35,000 nt of DNA from Actinidia chinensis (GCA_009663005.1 VIGQ01001501.1:67501-102500); one strand, 5' to 3'; numbered from the stretch's first letter, positions 1 through 10,908 are shown. Program-made: numbers and translations. The notes: generated by a model from the letters alone, not told the origin.

Positions 1-559
1 GTTGACATCAAAATGGACGTTGAAGTAGTAGTAGTTAAACTGTTCTCAGCCACCTGAAAATTTTTCGGAGAAAGATAAGGTGATTCATAGTTCATAACTT
101 AAAGGTGCATTTGATATACTTTGATATTTCAATTATCCCATTGTTTCTTACATGCTGGTGTCTCATTAGGATGAATCTAGATAATGTTGATATTGCATAG
201 ATTCAATTTCTTCCTTCTTTTTTTAATTTTTTTTGGCATTATTTCCAAAAAGGGTCATTTATACTTCTCATAGAAGCTACTTCAGGTTTAATAAGTTCTT
301 TGGAAGACTGGTCCTGTTTCCTTTTTATATAATAAATTTACTTGATCAGGAGTTTCTAAAGATAAGGAGTGATTTTAGTTCTGATGGGGGGCATTCAAAT
401 CCTCTTAGTTGCTATCGTTACCTATTTTTCATGTGATATTCTTCTTTTATAATAAACAATACTTCTTTCGTCCATGTGGGTTCTTGCTGCATAGATATGA
501 AGTTGAATTATTATTTGTTGACTTAAGAGCAATCATCGTACAATGTTTTTATTTTGTTT

Positions 560-1142
560 TAAAGTTAATCTCAGATTCGCGGATTTCTGCAGTTGTAGAT
601 TTTACACTTGCATTTTTAATGGGCTTAATTTTCGGCAGAAAACTTTGCTAATCGGGAGGAACTTTCCTTTTGAATCGACTTGGTAAATCTCAATACTCCA
701 CTCCGGTTTTGCGAGTATTAACAAATAGTAGAGATACGACCTGCTGAACGGTTGATATTGCAAAAAGGTTACATGTTAAAGGCAAGTGGTTGTGGCAGTC
801 TGACAGCCATGACTCGGCAGATAGGGAATCCGAAATTGTGGAGTTGGCTCGAGTATTAAAAAAGGGTTTTCACATTTTTAGGAGATATTCATGCTGTATA
901 ATTCTTTCTGCCTATTATTTGGAACCATCTATATTGATACCGATCAGATTAGCTTTGTGCGGCATGGAAGCCCCCATGAATCCATAAAAGACTCCAGTCC
1001 TCTGAAGAAAACAAGAAAAAAAAGTTGCCGAGTTTAAAGAGAGTGAAGCTCATGTCACATGTGGTCTTCCCGTTGCGCCCCCATTAAAGCTCCCACATGC
1101 CGGCGTACACTGCAAGAGCTTTTCCGACCTGTTGTACTACCA
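560..1142 (+). other. Possible exon remnants of an unidentified gene
   Basis: The stretch is less AT-rich than its surroundings and has splice-like signals: a pyrimidine-rich tract ending in CTGCAG near 590, another ending in CGGCAG near 639, and a CAG/GTAAG donor at about 1141-1147. Short open stretches run up to these sites. One near 1085-1142 reads through to the donor and ends SFSDLLYYQ, and a lysine-rich stretch precedes it in a shifted frame. No domain is recognisable and no continuous frame links the pieces. It could be a decayed exon set or part of a gene extending left of the window. The call rests only on base composition and splice-like motifs. Confidence 0.25.
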
Positions 1143-1149
1143 GGTAAGC

Positions 1150-1530
1150 CAATACTTCGACTTTTACATAGTTTACCTTAAACTTTTTGTTGGTCCATTG
1201 CCTGGGTTATGTGCGGTTATGTATATATATGCTTGTTTATACTCCGCAAATAGCATCCTATCTATTTGACTGAAAAAAACTATGATTGGCCAATTAATGA
1301 GAATGCTTCAATCACAAAAATATTAATGCATTAGTGATATGTATGCTAATTATTGATTTTGGAAGGTGCTTAATTGGTTTTAGATTGCATGATATATTGA
1401 TTTTAAGATTTGTTCCTGGTTGACTATATAGAGAATAAAAATCAATAAGACAATCTTTAAAATGCGTATTCTTCATGGTTCATGAGGGTAACATATGGAA
1501 ATCACCTCCCAATGGGGACAGAAGATGTTT
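1150..1530. other. AT-rich, no feature seen
   Basis: AT-rich sequence with short stop-dense frames follows the splice-donor-like site near 1143. If the upstream exon is real this would be its intron. I see no RNA gene or repeat. Confidence 0.4.
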
Positions 1531-1532
1531 AA

Positions 1533-1715
1533 TTGCTATTTACATTCAGTCGGATAATTCACCTTGGTAGAGATGCCAAACTGGACACCAGTTCGTGGAC
1601 TGTGAATTGGGAGGGAATCGGGTCAAGTCCGCCAGATTTACCTAGTCAAATCTACCAACTAACAAAGATTCTATATATTCAAGCATGGTCCGCCACAGGT
1701 AAAGCTCATGGATAG
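1533..1715 (+). other. Short open frame, possible exon, unidentified
   Basis: A 60-codon open frame contains the ordinary-looking protein stretch DTSSWTVNWEGIGSSPPDLP and is followed by a CAG/GTAAAG donor-like site near 1698. It is on the same strand as the exon-like pieces at 560-1142 and could belong to the same gene. No family is recognised. A chance open frame cannot be excluded. Confidence 0.2.
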
Positions 1716-1799
1716 TTTAATATGACGTAGCACTCCCCACACGTGAGTGGAGAAGTCCTGAAGCCAAAATTGTTGCTGCTCTAAATTTGAGTTACAAGA

Positions 1800-2480
1800 C
1801 TGATGGTAGGGTAAGATGTTGTGTTGCTATGCAACTGCATGGTTTATTAATTTTAGCAAAGGGACATGGCTAAAATAGATTTTATAGAATTTTAACAAAA
1901 TATTACTTACAGGTCATAAAACGCTTAGTAATAAGATACATCATTAAGCCAAATGTTACGTACTTTTGTAAGCAAAAAATACATAGGAAGCAATAAAATG
2001 CTTAGAAATAAGCGATATAATGCACATATTTATATGCACCTAAATGTTGTGGAGGCGCTTTCACTCGAGATAATTTTGAAAAAGGCACTCCCGCTTTGCG
2101 TTTTTACGAGTTAGATTTACTTCAATATATACCTCCATGCACTATTTTTTTGAAAAAGGTCTCCCGCTTTTCTTTTTTTGAATGATTTACTTAACAATTC
2201 ACCCCCACCCCCACCCCCCATTTTAGCATTTTCTAGAAATCTATCTTACGATGACAGTCACCATTGGAAAAGTAAGTGAATTTCCTATCACTATTTGGCC
2301 TTGTTTGATTGGTTTGTCAATTGGGAGGGGATATATAATGACACAGAGCGATGCGTAACCGCATGGACATAATGAGGCAATTATCAATACCATCTCCTCC
2401 CAAATACTGTCATGTTTTGTGGAATTTATTGTGTAATGGATATGTAACATCGGAAATGCGATCCCATGCGTATTCTAAAT
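1800..2480. repeat. 3' flank of copy A, duplicated downstream of copy E
   Basis: The sequence recurs at about 21925-22960 in the same order: GATGGTAGGGTAA, then GCAACTGCATGGTT, a block with repeated AAAACGCTTAG, TTTATATGCACCTAA, GAAAAAGGCACT, and TTTGGCCTTGTTTGATTGG. It joins the C-terminal end of an LRR sequence in both places. It therefore marks the edge of a segmental duplication that includes the resistance sequence. Both copies have independent small indels. I see no gene in it. Confidence 0.8.
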
Positions 2481-2489
2481 TCAAATTCC

Positions 2490-5400
2490 ATGCAAATCTG
2501 GCCAATCAGGCCTTCAGATTCACCAGGATAGCAGAGACTTGGCCTATTTCCAGGATATGTTCAATTTTCCAATGATCCCCTTCTTGAAAAGTTCTTTATA
2601 AGACTCGAATCAATCTCTCAGACATATCAATCATTAAAGCTATGTAAGACTGGATAGATGTTCAAGGCGGAGGGCAAAACACTCCATCAATTTGTTGTTC
2701 CATATCTATAGCTTTTCAAGATGAGGAAACGAGCCTCCCTCCACTCTTTTACCCATTCAATCCTTTTAATCAATAAGCCAAAAAACTTAAGTTTTGGAAA
2801 ATCCACCAACCTCGAAACACAATCTTTCCCTTCATATGCTTCGTCAATTTCCAACTAACAGATTGGGCAACCTTGAAGTGGGATAAAACATCATCCTTGA
2901 CTTATCCACTGAAAACAAATTCTCACTAGGTTGTGAAGAGAAGGTATCCAGTCTGGTAGCTTTGTAAATGTCCTTATAGGGCGAGCGTCTAAGAAGTCGA
3001 GGTGGCGAGGACAGAATTTAGATCAATGATCTCAGCTCTTCTGTTGCATTAAAACAAACCAATGCGCGAGGTTTTTCAGTTTCTCAAGGGCAAATGAGCA
3101 TAGGAACCTTCCCATCTTTCATTCTTCAAATTTTAACATGTGCAGACTCCTCAGTCAGTCAGCTTCATAAACTCTGAGTACAATGCTTCGTTTAATGTCA
3201 TCGTTTGCTTCAATAGACGCAGTTTATGGCAATGATGACAAAACTTCCTACTTCCGCTGGGGATTTGAATCCAGATTCATTAATTTAAAGAAAAAAATAA
3301 GTAGGTTCCTTCTTTGTAGGTACAACAAGAGATGGTGAAAGTTGTCGGGTTTCAGGATCTCCATTAGGCAGCTCGGTTCATACGTGTTCTGTAGATTTAA
3401 TGTTTCCAATTTCTTGAGTTTTCCAATGGACTTCGGGATTATTTTTACCTTGGTTCCTCTCAAGCTAAGAGTCATCAAAAAGTCCCCGGCCCAGCCTGTG
3501 AATCGCCCGAAAGGGCGCTCCTGTGACCCAGCTGAATGGCAATTAATTATTTACTACATTGTATATTTTATATGTAAAAAAATCAATATCTATGGATGAT
3601 TTTCTGTAATTACGCATTAATTTTTTTATTTTTGATATTTTAGTCTTAATTTGGAATAAAATATATTTTAAAAAATTGTTTAAAGGCCTGTAGGCCCAGA
3701 CCCCTTAAGGCCTGTGGACAAGGCTTGAGTTTCATCTTTTTGGCTCATAGGAGGGACTCGCCCCCGCCCCCGACATGTCCGACATGACCTGTTATATAGT
3801 TAAAGGGCCTTTCGAGTTCGGTCCAGCAAAAAACGGACTGACACGGCCCGACCCATTGACGACCCTTACCTCAAGTTAAGGTATGTGAGGATGAATGAAG
3901 TAAGTAGTTTTGCAACTTCATGGGGAAATACCTCCAAGAGGGTACCCTTAAGTCCAACGCCGTGCAATAGCCTTAGGACCAGCAGTAAACAACACAGCAT
4001 GGACACACTTGGAAGTGCATACTTCACAAACATGAGCAACGAACTCGAAGAGTTTAGTGAAACCGCTTGCTTTGTTGTATATTTCCCAAATGATGGTGGA
4101 TGATAAGCTCTGACCTTTTTGGCCAAGGTTCGACCTTGTTCAGAGTCCCATTGTTCTGCTCTCTCGACTTGCGAAACAATAATGCACGCCAAAGATGCGA
4201 TATACCGACCCTCCATCCTCATCTTTTCCACGCCGAATTAAGCTTCTACTGATTAGATCATTTAGGTAGCCATCAGCAACTTCTTCTGCTGTCATTCTTT
4301 CTTCGCTTCTACAAATCCCTCCGCCTACCATAAACCGAATCAATCTCCAATGATCAAGAAAAAAATCCTCCGGAAAAATGCTCATGTACAGAAAGCATAA
4401 ATTTAGATAGCATTATGGCAAATCAATAGAACTAAGGCATAAGATTTTATTCATGCTCATGAGTTTGTCATTCCCTTGTAGTTCTGCCCCAAGGCTACAG
4501 TGTATCCTTTCCCACTCATCGACACTCTTCTCCTTCATAGATAACAGGCCACCAATTGCCACTATTGCAAGTGGCAATCCTTTGCATCTTTTCAAGATGT
4601 TTCTTGAAAATCCTTCCAAAAATGGATGGCAAGAATTCCCCTGAAATGTCTTCTTGCAAAACAAGGTCCACGACTCTTCGGCAGGCAAAGGCTCAAGATT
4701 ACATATGTTGCCATGATATTCTCTATAGTAGCGAAAGAGGCTAATTCTACATTTATACGTCGTCAAGATTACTGACTGCCCCATTGCTAATCAGGGAATG
4801 CATATCTAAAAGATTGCCATGCATGAATATCCATACATCATCAAAAACAAGAAAATACCTCTTCCTCTTTCAGGAAAACCGTCAATAACCCCCCTCAAGC
4901 TGTTGATCTATATTTCCCACTCATTGTGAGACTGATGACTTGACTTCTTCAAATAGCTGTCGAATCATGCCTTTTAGGAGCTCCTCGATCTTAAACGATT
5001 CAAGAAACAGTGATCCAAGCATGGTTCTGAAAGTGGCTATTCATTGCTGGTTTTGCCCAATCCTCCCTCTCCTGCCACCGAAAGCACCTTGAGTTGGGGA
5101 TCATCCTCCGCTAGCCACTAAATCAATTGTGATTTGGGCTTGCCGATGCCCCACAAAGTCAGATTCTTGGAGTAGCAGGGCATCAACACGACAATCATGC
5201 ATTGCGTTTTTATAACATTGATATTGAGCCGTGCTCTAGTCTTACCATATTGGTAATGTACTCTGATGGTCCATCGGAAAATAATGAGCATAGTAGACTT
5301 GTTCTCTTTACTTCAGAAGCAATTTGGTGACGACTTTTTATAGTCTTAATATAGCAAGAAAACTTGCGAAGAAACCTGCGAACTCCTTTGCCATGATGAT

Positions 5401-5654
5401 GTCCGAGACGAAGCATGTGCATGTCAAGAGCATCTGAATTGTCACACGCTGCTTCTCGCACTTGCTTCACCCATACTGCGAGTCCCGGGTTGGTCTCTTC
5501 CACAGCATCAGCAACTCTTAAGGAAAGCGGTCATGTGCTCGAACTCATCTCTGATGTATTCGATCTCATCCCGAACTCCAGTCAACAAATTCACCTCTTC
5601 TTGAAGGAAGGGTGCAAAGTTGGCTAATAGGTGGAACACCGCACTCTCTGCCAT
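2490..5654 (-). pseudogene. CC-NB-ARC-LRR resistance protein, copy A, frameshifted
   Basis: RPM1-like CNL, whose intact relatives are intracellular ATP/ADP-switch immune receptors. The start is ATG at 5654 (MAESAVFHLLANF), typical of Rx-type N-termini and conserved in copy C; an in-frame ATG further upstream (5723) is not conserved. Order on the minus strand: Rx_N (5654-5200, in two frames), P-loop GEGGLGKT (5049-5072), kinase-2 KRYFLVFDDVW (4831-4863), RNBS-B (near 4780), LEPLPAEESW (RNBS-C-like), GLPLA (4566-4580), LSIFPED-like RNBS-D (near 4385), winged-helix/ARC2, then LRR with LSLRGTKVKIIPKSIGKL (from about 3472). The reading frame breaks several times: between Rx_N halves, after kinase-2, after GLPL and throughout the LRR. 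At the MHD position (about 4190) the histidine-aspartate is missing relative to copies C and E. A 403-bp element interrupts the LRR at 3466-3868. Family call is strong. Whether the frameshifts are biological or base-call error is open. Confidence 0.9.
3466..3868. mobile_element. hAT-like non-autonomous element inserted in LRR of copy A
   Basis: Ends are imperfect inverted repeats: left TAAGAGTCATCAA, right end (complement) TAAGGGTCGTCAA, both followed by GGCC-rich sequence. Flanks are an 8-bp target duplication with two mismatches (TCTCAAGC at 3458-3465, CCTCAAGT at 3869-3876). The body is AT-rich in the middle with GC-rich arms and no coding capacity. Eight-bp duplications and terminal sequences of this kind are typical of hAT elements, so the class is inferred from those. 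The paralogous site in copy E (about 28811-28830) is uninterrupted, which confirms an insertion here. Confidence 0.75.
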
Positions 5655-5810
5655 TTTCCTGTTTTGTGTTTCCCGGTGTAGCTTTGGGTTTGAAGGAATG
5701 GTGAGGAAATGGTCTGAAAACATGTTGTATATACCGTCTTTAGCATGCTATCACGTATTTATTTTTGTCAACGAGGTGCATTTTTCAACTCTCATAAAGT
5801 ACAAAATATC
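5655..5810 (-). promoter_or_regulatory. Conserved upstream flank / possible core promoter of copy A
   Basis: About 45 bases (roughly 5755-5805), including TTTTTGTCAACGAGGTGC and CAACTCTCATAA on the plus strand, recur upstream of copy C (about 14255-14300). On the minus strand a TATATAC sits near 5730-5740, within about 90 bp of the ATG at 5654, so it could be a TATA element or lie in the 5' leader. Conservation with copy C may reflect only recent duplication. Promoter function is an inference. Confidence 0.3.
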
Positions 5811-5929
5811 ATATGAAGAAATGTTGATCAAAAACACAGCTAAAGGTAATGAAATAGTTCGGAACCAGCTAATAAAATGTTTATAATTGCCTCTCTTTTT
5901 TTTTGTTCAATTATTTGTGCTGTGATGGT

Positions 5930-6164
5930 GCATTTTTTAATGATTTTGTCCCCCCACAATTTCCTTTATGTTTCTTTACTCTTTCATTTCTTCTTTTTTA
6001 TTCTTATTTCCATTCTTATTTCCTTCCCATTTCTTTCCAAAGCTAAACAAACATTTTTCAAAAGAAAGAAAAGAAAAGAAAAGAAAAGAGAGAATACAAC
6101 AAATCATTTGTAAAAAACGTGAATCTAAATACAGACAGCAGCACTCTTTTTTTCCCCTCCTATC
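5930..6164 (-). other. 3' flank of copy B, pyrimidine/purine-rich, shared by B, C and F
   Basis: A run of CTTTATGTTTCTTTACTC, then TTCCAAAGCTAAACAAAC, repeated AAGAAA units, then AACAAATCATTTG and AATACAGACA leads into the predicted stop codon. The same order occurs at about 11140-11325 (copy C) and 30095-30364 (copy F). It is the likely 3' UTR/terminator side of this subgroup on the minus strand. The (AAAAG)n tract varies in length between copies. Confidence 0.55.
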
Positions 6165-7165
6165 TCAGGATAGAAAATATCCTTCCCAATCATCATCTTT
6201 CCATCTCCCAATCCAAACATCAGGGATGGGTGAAACTTTCCAATAGTCTCCTCCTTGTAAGTCTCTATTGAGTCTTGAAATCAAGCTATATGGCATATCT
6301 GATAAATCAAGCCTTTCAAGGTTGGTTAATACCCGAGGGTAGCTCCTACATAAATTTTTTAGTGCACGAGAAAGAGATGTTTAAGACGGGGCATCGAGCT
6401 TGCTTCCACTCTCACCCATATCAAATCTTTTAATACACCAAGATGTAAAGTCTCAAGATTTTGAAACGCGCCAGCCTTAAAACACAGTTCCTCTCCAACA
6501 TATGCGTGATAAATTTCAAGGTAAGCCAAATTGGGCTCAACGGCTCAACATCTCTTAACTTACTATACACTAAGCATACTCTTACCAGGTTGAAAGCAAA
6601 AGGGATCCGTCGCGGTAGACGTTGTAAATGTCCTACGAGGTAGCCGTTTGAAGATGTTGAGGTGGTGAAGACAGGCATCTAGATCAATGATCTATCTTCT
6701 TGTTATGCACTAACAAGTAATGATCGAAGATGCGATAGCGTGGATCCTTCGATCAATCATCTTCTAAACCTTCCCTACATTCCCCCTCTCTCCTTATCGA
6801 TGCCACTTGAATTTGCTTTGATTGATTAGCCCATTGAGGTAGTATGTGCAACTTCCTTTTTGTCATACCCTCTCCGCTTCTAACAAATCTTCTGCCACTC
6901 ATAACAGATCAATCTCCAATGATTCAAATTGAATAGTCTTATGAAAAAAATTGCGCAAGAACAAAAAGCTAACTTGAGATTCACGGTAGATCAAAGAAAC
7001 TATAGGGATAATATTTTACTCATGCTTATGAGGTTTGCATTTCCCGCTAGTCCGCACCAAGGTACGGAGATCCTCCCCATTCTTTCACGCTATTCTCCTT
7101 TGTAAATAAAAAAGAACACTAAATCCCACAATTGCAAGTGGCAATCCCTCGCATTTCCTCTAGAT
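6165..7165 (-). pseudogene. CNL copy B, LRR deleted, 5' truncated
   Basis: The 3' end matches the LRR C-terminus of copies C and F and stops at 6167-6165 (…YFLS then TGA). A C-terminal signature like DYWKVSPIPDVWIG is readable. From about 6730 the sequence jumps directly to the region just upstream of the MHD motif and continues through ARC2, RNBS-D and the GLPL area (CGAGGGATTGCCACTTGCAA on the minus strand near 7137-7156), where homology stops at about 7165. Compared with copy C, about 740 bp of LRR (C coordinates roughly 11910-12650) are missing, and the Rx_N, P-loop and kinase-2 portions are absent. It is clearly non-functional as a receptor. Stops and frameshifts occur throughout. Confidence 0.85.
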
Positions 7166-7374
7166 GTAAGTTAAACAAGTTTAAAAAATATGTTCAAATT
7201 TGATTTGTATAAGTAACAAACGAATCTCAAATAAAATTTTTACCGAGATAAATTCGAGCCAAAATTGAGTAGCTTGATTTGAGCCAGACCACCCCATTTG
7301 GACTGGATACATAGTAGGTGTAAAAGAACAATACACGGTAATGGAAGTTGAACTTTTTTGAACGGTCAATTGAA

Positions 7375-7570
7375 AAGGCTTTTAAATATTATTTTAAAAA
7401 CAAGTTTTTAATTGGTACCGTGATATTTTATTGAGGGAATCTTAGTACTAGCGTCTAATGTCCAATAATCCAATTATTAATTAGACTGAGAAATGAGTTG
7501 AAAGACTCCAAGTGTGAACACAAAACATGCATCAAGAAAAATACTACATGTGAGCCCTCAATTTGCATAG
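7375..7570. repeat. Dispersed repeat with one minisatellite-like unit
   Basis: The order is TTTTAAATATTA, TTTTTAATTGGTACCG, GAATCTTAGTACTAG, GAAATGAGTTGAAAGACTCC, AAGTGTGAACACA, then CTACATGTGAGC and TCAATTTGCAT. Related copies are at about 8700-8910, 15890-16143 and 21600-21870. The distal part equals one unit of the tandem array at 19343-19755. Confidence 0.65.
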
Positions 7571-7912
7571 CAGACTTTGCAGTCTTGTAAATCATTATAT
7601 GCTGAGTTAGGCACTTTTTATTTTTGAGAGTTTTAGTTTTTTTTATTTTAAGTGGATTTTTTAAAATTATTTGATCAAAATTTTATAGTTTCTCGGATCC
7701 TATCTTTGAGATGAGTCTAAAAATATAGTTTTTTTTTTATCTAATTTTAAAAACAAAAAGTTCACTAAATACCAAAAAAATTCATTTTTACCCAACAAAA
7801 TTAGCTAAATATTTTGCCTTTATTGTGTTTTTTTCTAAATTTGAACAAAAAAAATTATATTTTTGATTTTTCTGGTCAAGAGGAACTGAAAAAGTATCAA
7901 AATTTGACCAAT

Positions 7913-7935
7913 GGGGGGGGGGGGGGGGGGGGGGG
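7913..7935. repeat. Poly-G run of 23
   Basis: Twenty-three consecutive G in an otherwise AT-rich segment. It could be a real homopolymer or an assembly/base-calling artefact. Confidence 0.9.
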
Positions 7936-9179
7936 CGATTACAAAGTTCATTAAAAACTCAAAAAATCAAAAATCAAAACAGTTAAAAAATCTCAAAAAG
8001 CAAAGCAAAATTGGTCCATATTTGTGCAGGTACTTGGTGATATACTTTGTATAAGCTAATTGATTTTTCAACTCGCAGCGCGTAAGATATTTTCTCTCTT
8101 TTCTTGAAAGTCTGTGTAATTTGCTCAAAGTCTTTTTTTGAAGTTCTGTTTAATTCTAAAACTACGGAGATGTTCTTTGTATATTTTATTAATAATGGAG
8201 AGATAAATCGCATATGAGGATTATTTATATATTTTTTAATTATGGAGTCTCCTTTGGGTTTCTGAAGGGAAGGGGGCGGGGAATAGTGGTCTGAAGTGAG
8301 TCTTTAATGGCGAGTTTTGAATTTGGAAACTCAACTCATGGTTTTTTAGAGTTTAATTTAATGTATTTAGTATTCATATGGTTTTAATAGCCTTGTGGAT
8401 ATCTTTTTAATAATATAATTTTTATAAAAAATAGATTAGTAATTATTATATTTATTTTAACAAAAAAAAAATCATAGTAAAACATAAATATAGAGACGAG
8501 TGTTTATTTATATATTGAGTACATCTCCATGTTAATAGTTTTTTATCTCTCAAGATTGAACCCCTCTTGTTTGACAAGTTTGGGGTCAGGTAACTATGTT
8601 ACATAAACTTGGGTACGAATAATTTATAGTTATCAGTTTATTTATTTCGCATTTCTATGTTTATTTTACTTTCTAAGGTAAATTGTATTTACCATATGAA
8701 AACATCATATAGGAATATTATGTTGAGAGTGAGAAATGAGTTGGACGACCTCACTTGTACGCCTAAAAAAAACACTACATGTGAGTGTTCTTTTTTGAAT
8801 GTGGGATTTCAAATCAAAGTCTCTAAATCATTGCTTTAAAAAGAATTCTGAATATTTTTTTAACTGGCACCGAGTAAGGTATTTTCTCCCTTTGGGCAAA
8901 AAAATTAGGCGACATATTTTTATATATTTTTTTAATTGTATTTTTTTTATTAGAATAATTTTATCAAAATATTTTTCTATGTAGTGAAAAGATCTGAGTA
9001 AAGATGGAGGTATTGTGGCTATCATGTAAAATTAGTTATAGTTGCAGAGTAATTTCAAAATTATAGGAGAGGTCTTTGTTTATTAGAAACCACATGGAAA
9101 ATCTGTGTAATTTGCCCAAGTCTCTTTCCGAACTTTTGTCAATAGAATTAGGGATTGCAATTTAATTCAAAACTACGTA

Positions 9180-9295
9180 GAGGTTCTTTGCATATTTTAC
9201 TAATGATAAGAGATTAACTACACATGAGGTAAATTACATGGGGATTCTTTACATATTTCCAAATGATAGTAAATAAATCGCATATGAAGTAAACC
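9180..9295. repeat. Two direct repeats of about 55 bp
   Basis: TTCTTTGCATATTTTACTAATGATA…CACATGAGGTAAA is followed by TTCTTTACATATTTCCAAATGATA…CATATGAAGTAAA. A related single copy lies near 8170-8225. No coding potential. Confidence 0.5.
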
Positions 9296-9324
9296 GTAAA
9301 TTGGATTTGGCCTAATATTTAATT

Positions 9325-9441
9325 CATGCTTAGAAATTTTCATTTCCCTTTAGTTCCGCACTAAGGCTTCCGGACATCCTCTCCCACTCTTCCACGTTAT
9401 TCTCCTTTGCAGATACAAGACCACTCAGCCACAATTGCAAG
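9325..9441 (-). pseudogene. CNL fragment around GLPL motif
   Basis: About 115 bp match the segment 7010-7145 of copy B and 12905-13035 of copy C (TTCATGCTTAGAAATTTTCA, TTCCGCACTAAGG, CACAATTGCAAGTG). On the minus strand this is the region from just after GLPL towards RNBS-D. Both edges end abruptly, so it is an isolated duplicate fragment rather than a continuation of copy B. Confidence 0.75.
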
Positions 9442-9880
9442 TGTAAAAATGATCCTTATAGTTTGTATCTACTTTCATTTTGGATTATGTATTTTCAAAT
9501 CCTATTATTTGAATCTTATATTTTTATGTTCTTACCTAATCAGTCCAAATAACAATGGCCGTTATATTTTTGGGACAAATTCTCATACTTGCCCAACATG
9601 TACCATCATATGAAAGACAAAATTGACCTTTTTTTTTCCATTCTAACCTAATTTCCTCTTTAAATCTCCCAAACTCCATTATAATTTTCCCAATGCCAAT
9701 GTAAATTACAGTCAAATGAGATCACATGTCGGGCATGTGCTGAAAATTCGTTCAAAAACCTAACTTCCTTTACAAATTGGAGTGATTAAGAAATATAAAG
9801 TTAAAATTGTGGGAATTGAGAATGTATAAACAAAATCAAAGTCGAAAAAAAACTATGGGGACCATCTTGGAATTTTCGCT
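9442..9880. mobile_element. Possible inverted-repeat element
   Basis: The left part reads AAAATGATCCTTATAGTTTG and the right end, read on the other strand, starts CCAAGATGGTCCCCATAGTT, so the ends are loosely inverted. The right end recurs at about 14780-14880. No coding frame. Boundaries are uncertain and no target duplication is identified. Confidence 0.35.
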
Positions 9881-9986
9881 TTCTATTTTCGTGTGGGCTT
9901 TGATCCGTTTGCATCGCGTGACCACCACAAGGATAAAATGATTTTTCTTCGTAATGAACCAATTTAAACAGAGCTTCGTTATTTTT

Positions 9987-10750
9987 TGTAAGGGGATAAA
10001 ATACGCAACTATAAGTTTTGGCTTTTCTAAGGCAGATATCGCCGCTGAGCTATCTCCTATTAAGAAAGTTTGTGGGAATCTGCGCGGAGCTCGTCTAGAA
10101 ATTGAAAAAAAACCCGAACATAGGCACTGTCCGAGCTAAGGCAAGCATCACTGCCGAACTATCGCTATATAGCAAGTTCGGCAGGGTAATCATGCCGAAA
10201 CTTGATCGAGGGGTAACGGATGACGACGATCCCGATGCACGACGAGGGACAAAATGTAACTTTCATGGCAAAGTTTCCTCTGACAACCCTCGTACCTGGA
10301 TTGAGACGTCGTCAATATAATGCAAGCTACCAACCAGCCCCAGAAGTATGGATGGGTCAGTCGCCTACCCACTGACACATCATCAGCGCATCCAAGCAAG
10401 TGCCGAGCTGCAAATTATCCAATGATGTGACAGATGGCGCGTTTAAGAATGCGCCGAACTGAGCTTATAATGCCAGCCCTTATTCTCTCAAAGGTATGAA
10501 AATAATTTCTAAAAAGCTCACACACACACACTCTCTCTCTCTACATACTTTGATTCTCCGATCATCTAAGTTAACCATCGGAGAGCTGTTTTCCGAAAAC
10601 GGCTTGGCAGCCGAACTCAGAGTTTCTGTGTTGTAGTTAAGCCTCAGCAACCAGCGATCGTTCGTATCTACCTTCAACCACCACTAGACCACCGTGGGTA
10701 TCTATCCTCGATTTTTTCTTCTTCTTATCTTTCAAACACCACACTCCACA
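9987..10750. mobile_element. Probable solo LTR, 764 bp
   Basis: The insert begins TGTAAGGGGATAAAATACGC and ends CTCCACA. It splits a segment that is continuous at 14880-15060: the flanks CAGAGCTTCGTTATTT and TTTCCTATTTCACTC are joined directly at about 14981-15010. TG…CA ends, GC-rich body with recurring GCCGAAC motifs and lack of any coding frame fit a solo LTR. The flanking 5-mers (TTTTT and TTTCC) match at 3 of 5 positions. The family is not certain; gypsy is a guess from general look only. It contains a CA/CT microsatellite near 10520-10540. Confidence 0.6.
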
Positions 10751-10908
10751 TTTCCTATTTCACTCTTTTTTCTCTCAGGATTAAGCATCTTAAAATGGCA
10801 ATTTTGGGGGATCTTAAACATCTCCAAAGGTTAACCTTTTTTTTTTTTTTTTTTCCATGTTTAATTTTTTGAGGGTTTTTTGATTGACCAGATCAATATT
10901 GAGAAGAT

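Larger units (their letters stand above)
7165..9325. other. Gene-free AT-rich block of dispersed repeats
   Basis: No gene is seen. It holds: a segment (7165-7310) resembling 21240-21370 (shared AAGTAACAAACGAATCTCAA); copies of the dispersed repeat that contains the minisatellite unit (about 7375-7570 and 8700-8910); a run of 23 G (7913-7935); and a segment about 8040-8225 (GTGTAATTTGCTCAA, AATCGCATATGA) that recurs at about 9095-9290. Open frames here are short and low-complexity. Confidence 0.55.

Noticed and set aside
2240..2480. Possible Tourist-like MITE starting GGCCTTGTTTGATTGG
   Set aside because: The right end only loosely inverts the left, and no target duplication was found. The sequence is shared with the copy E flank, so it offers no empty site.
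5877..6113. 78-codon phenylalanine-rich open frame
   Set aside because: It is a reading of the pyrimidine-rich 3' flank shared by copies B, C and F.
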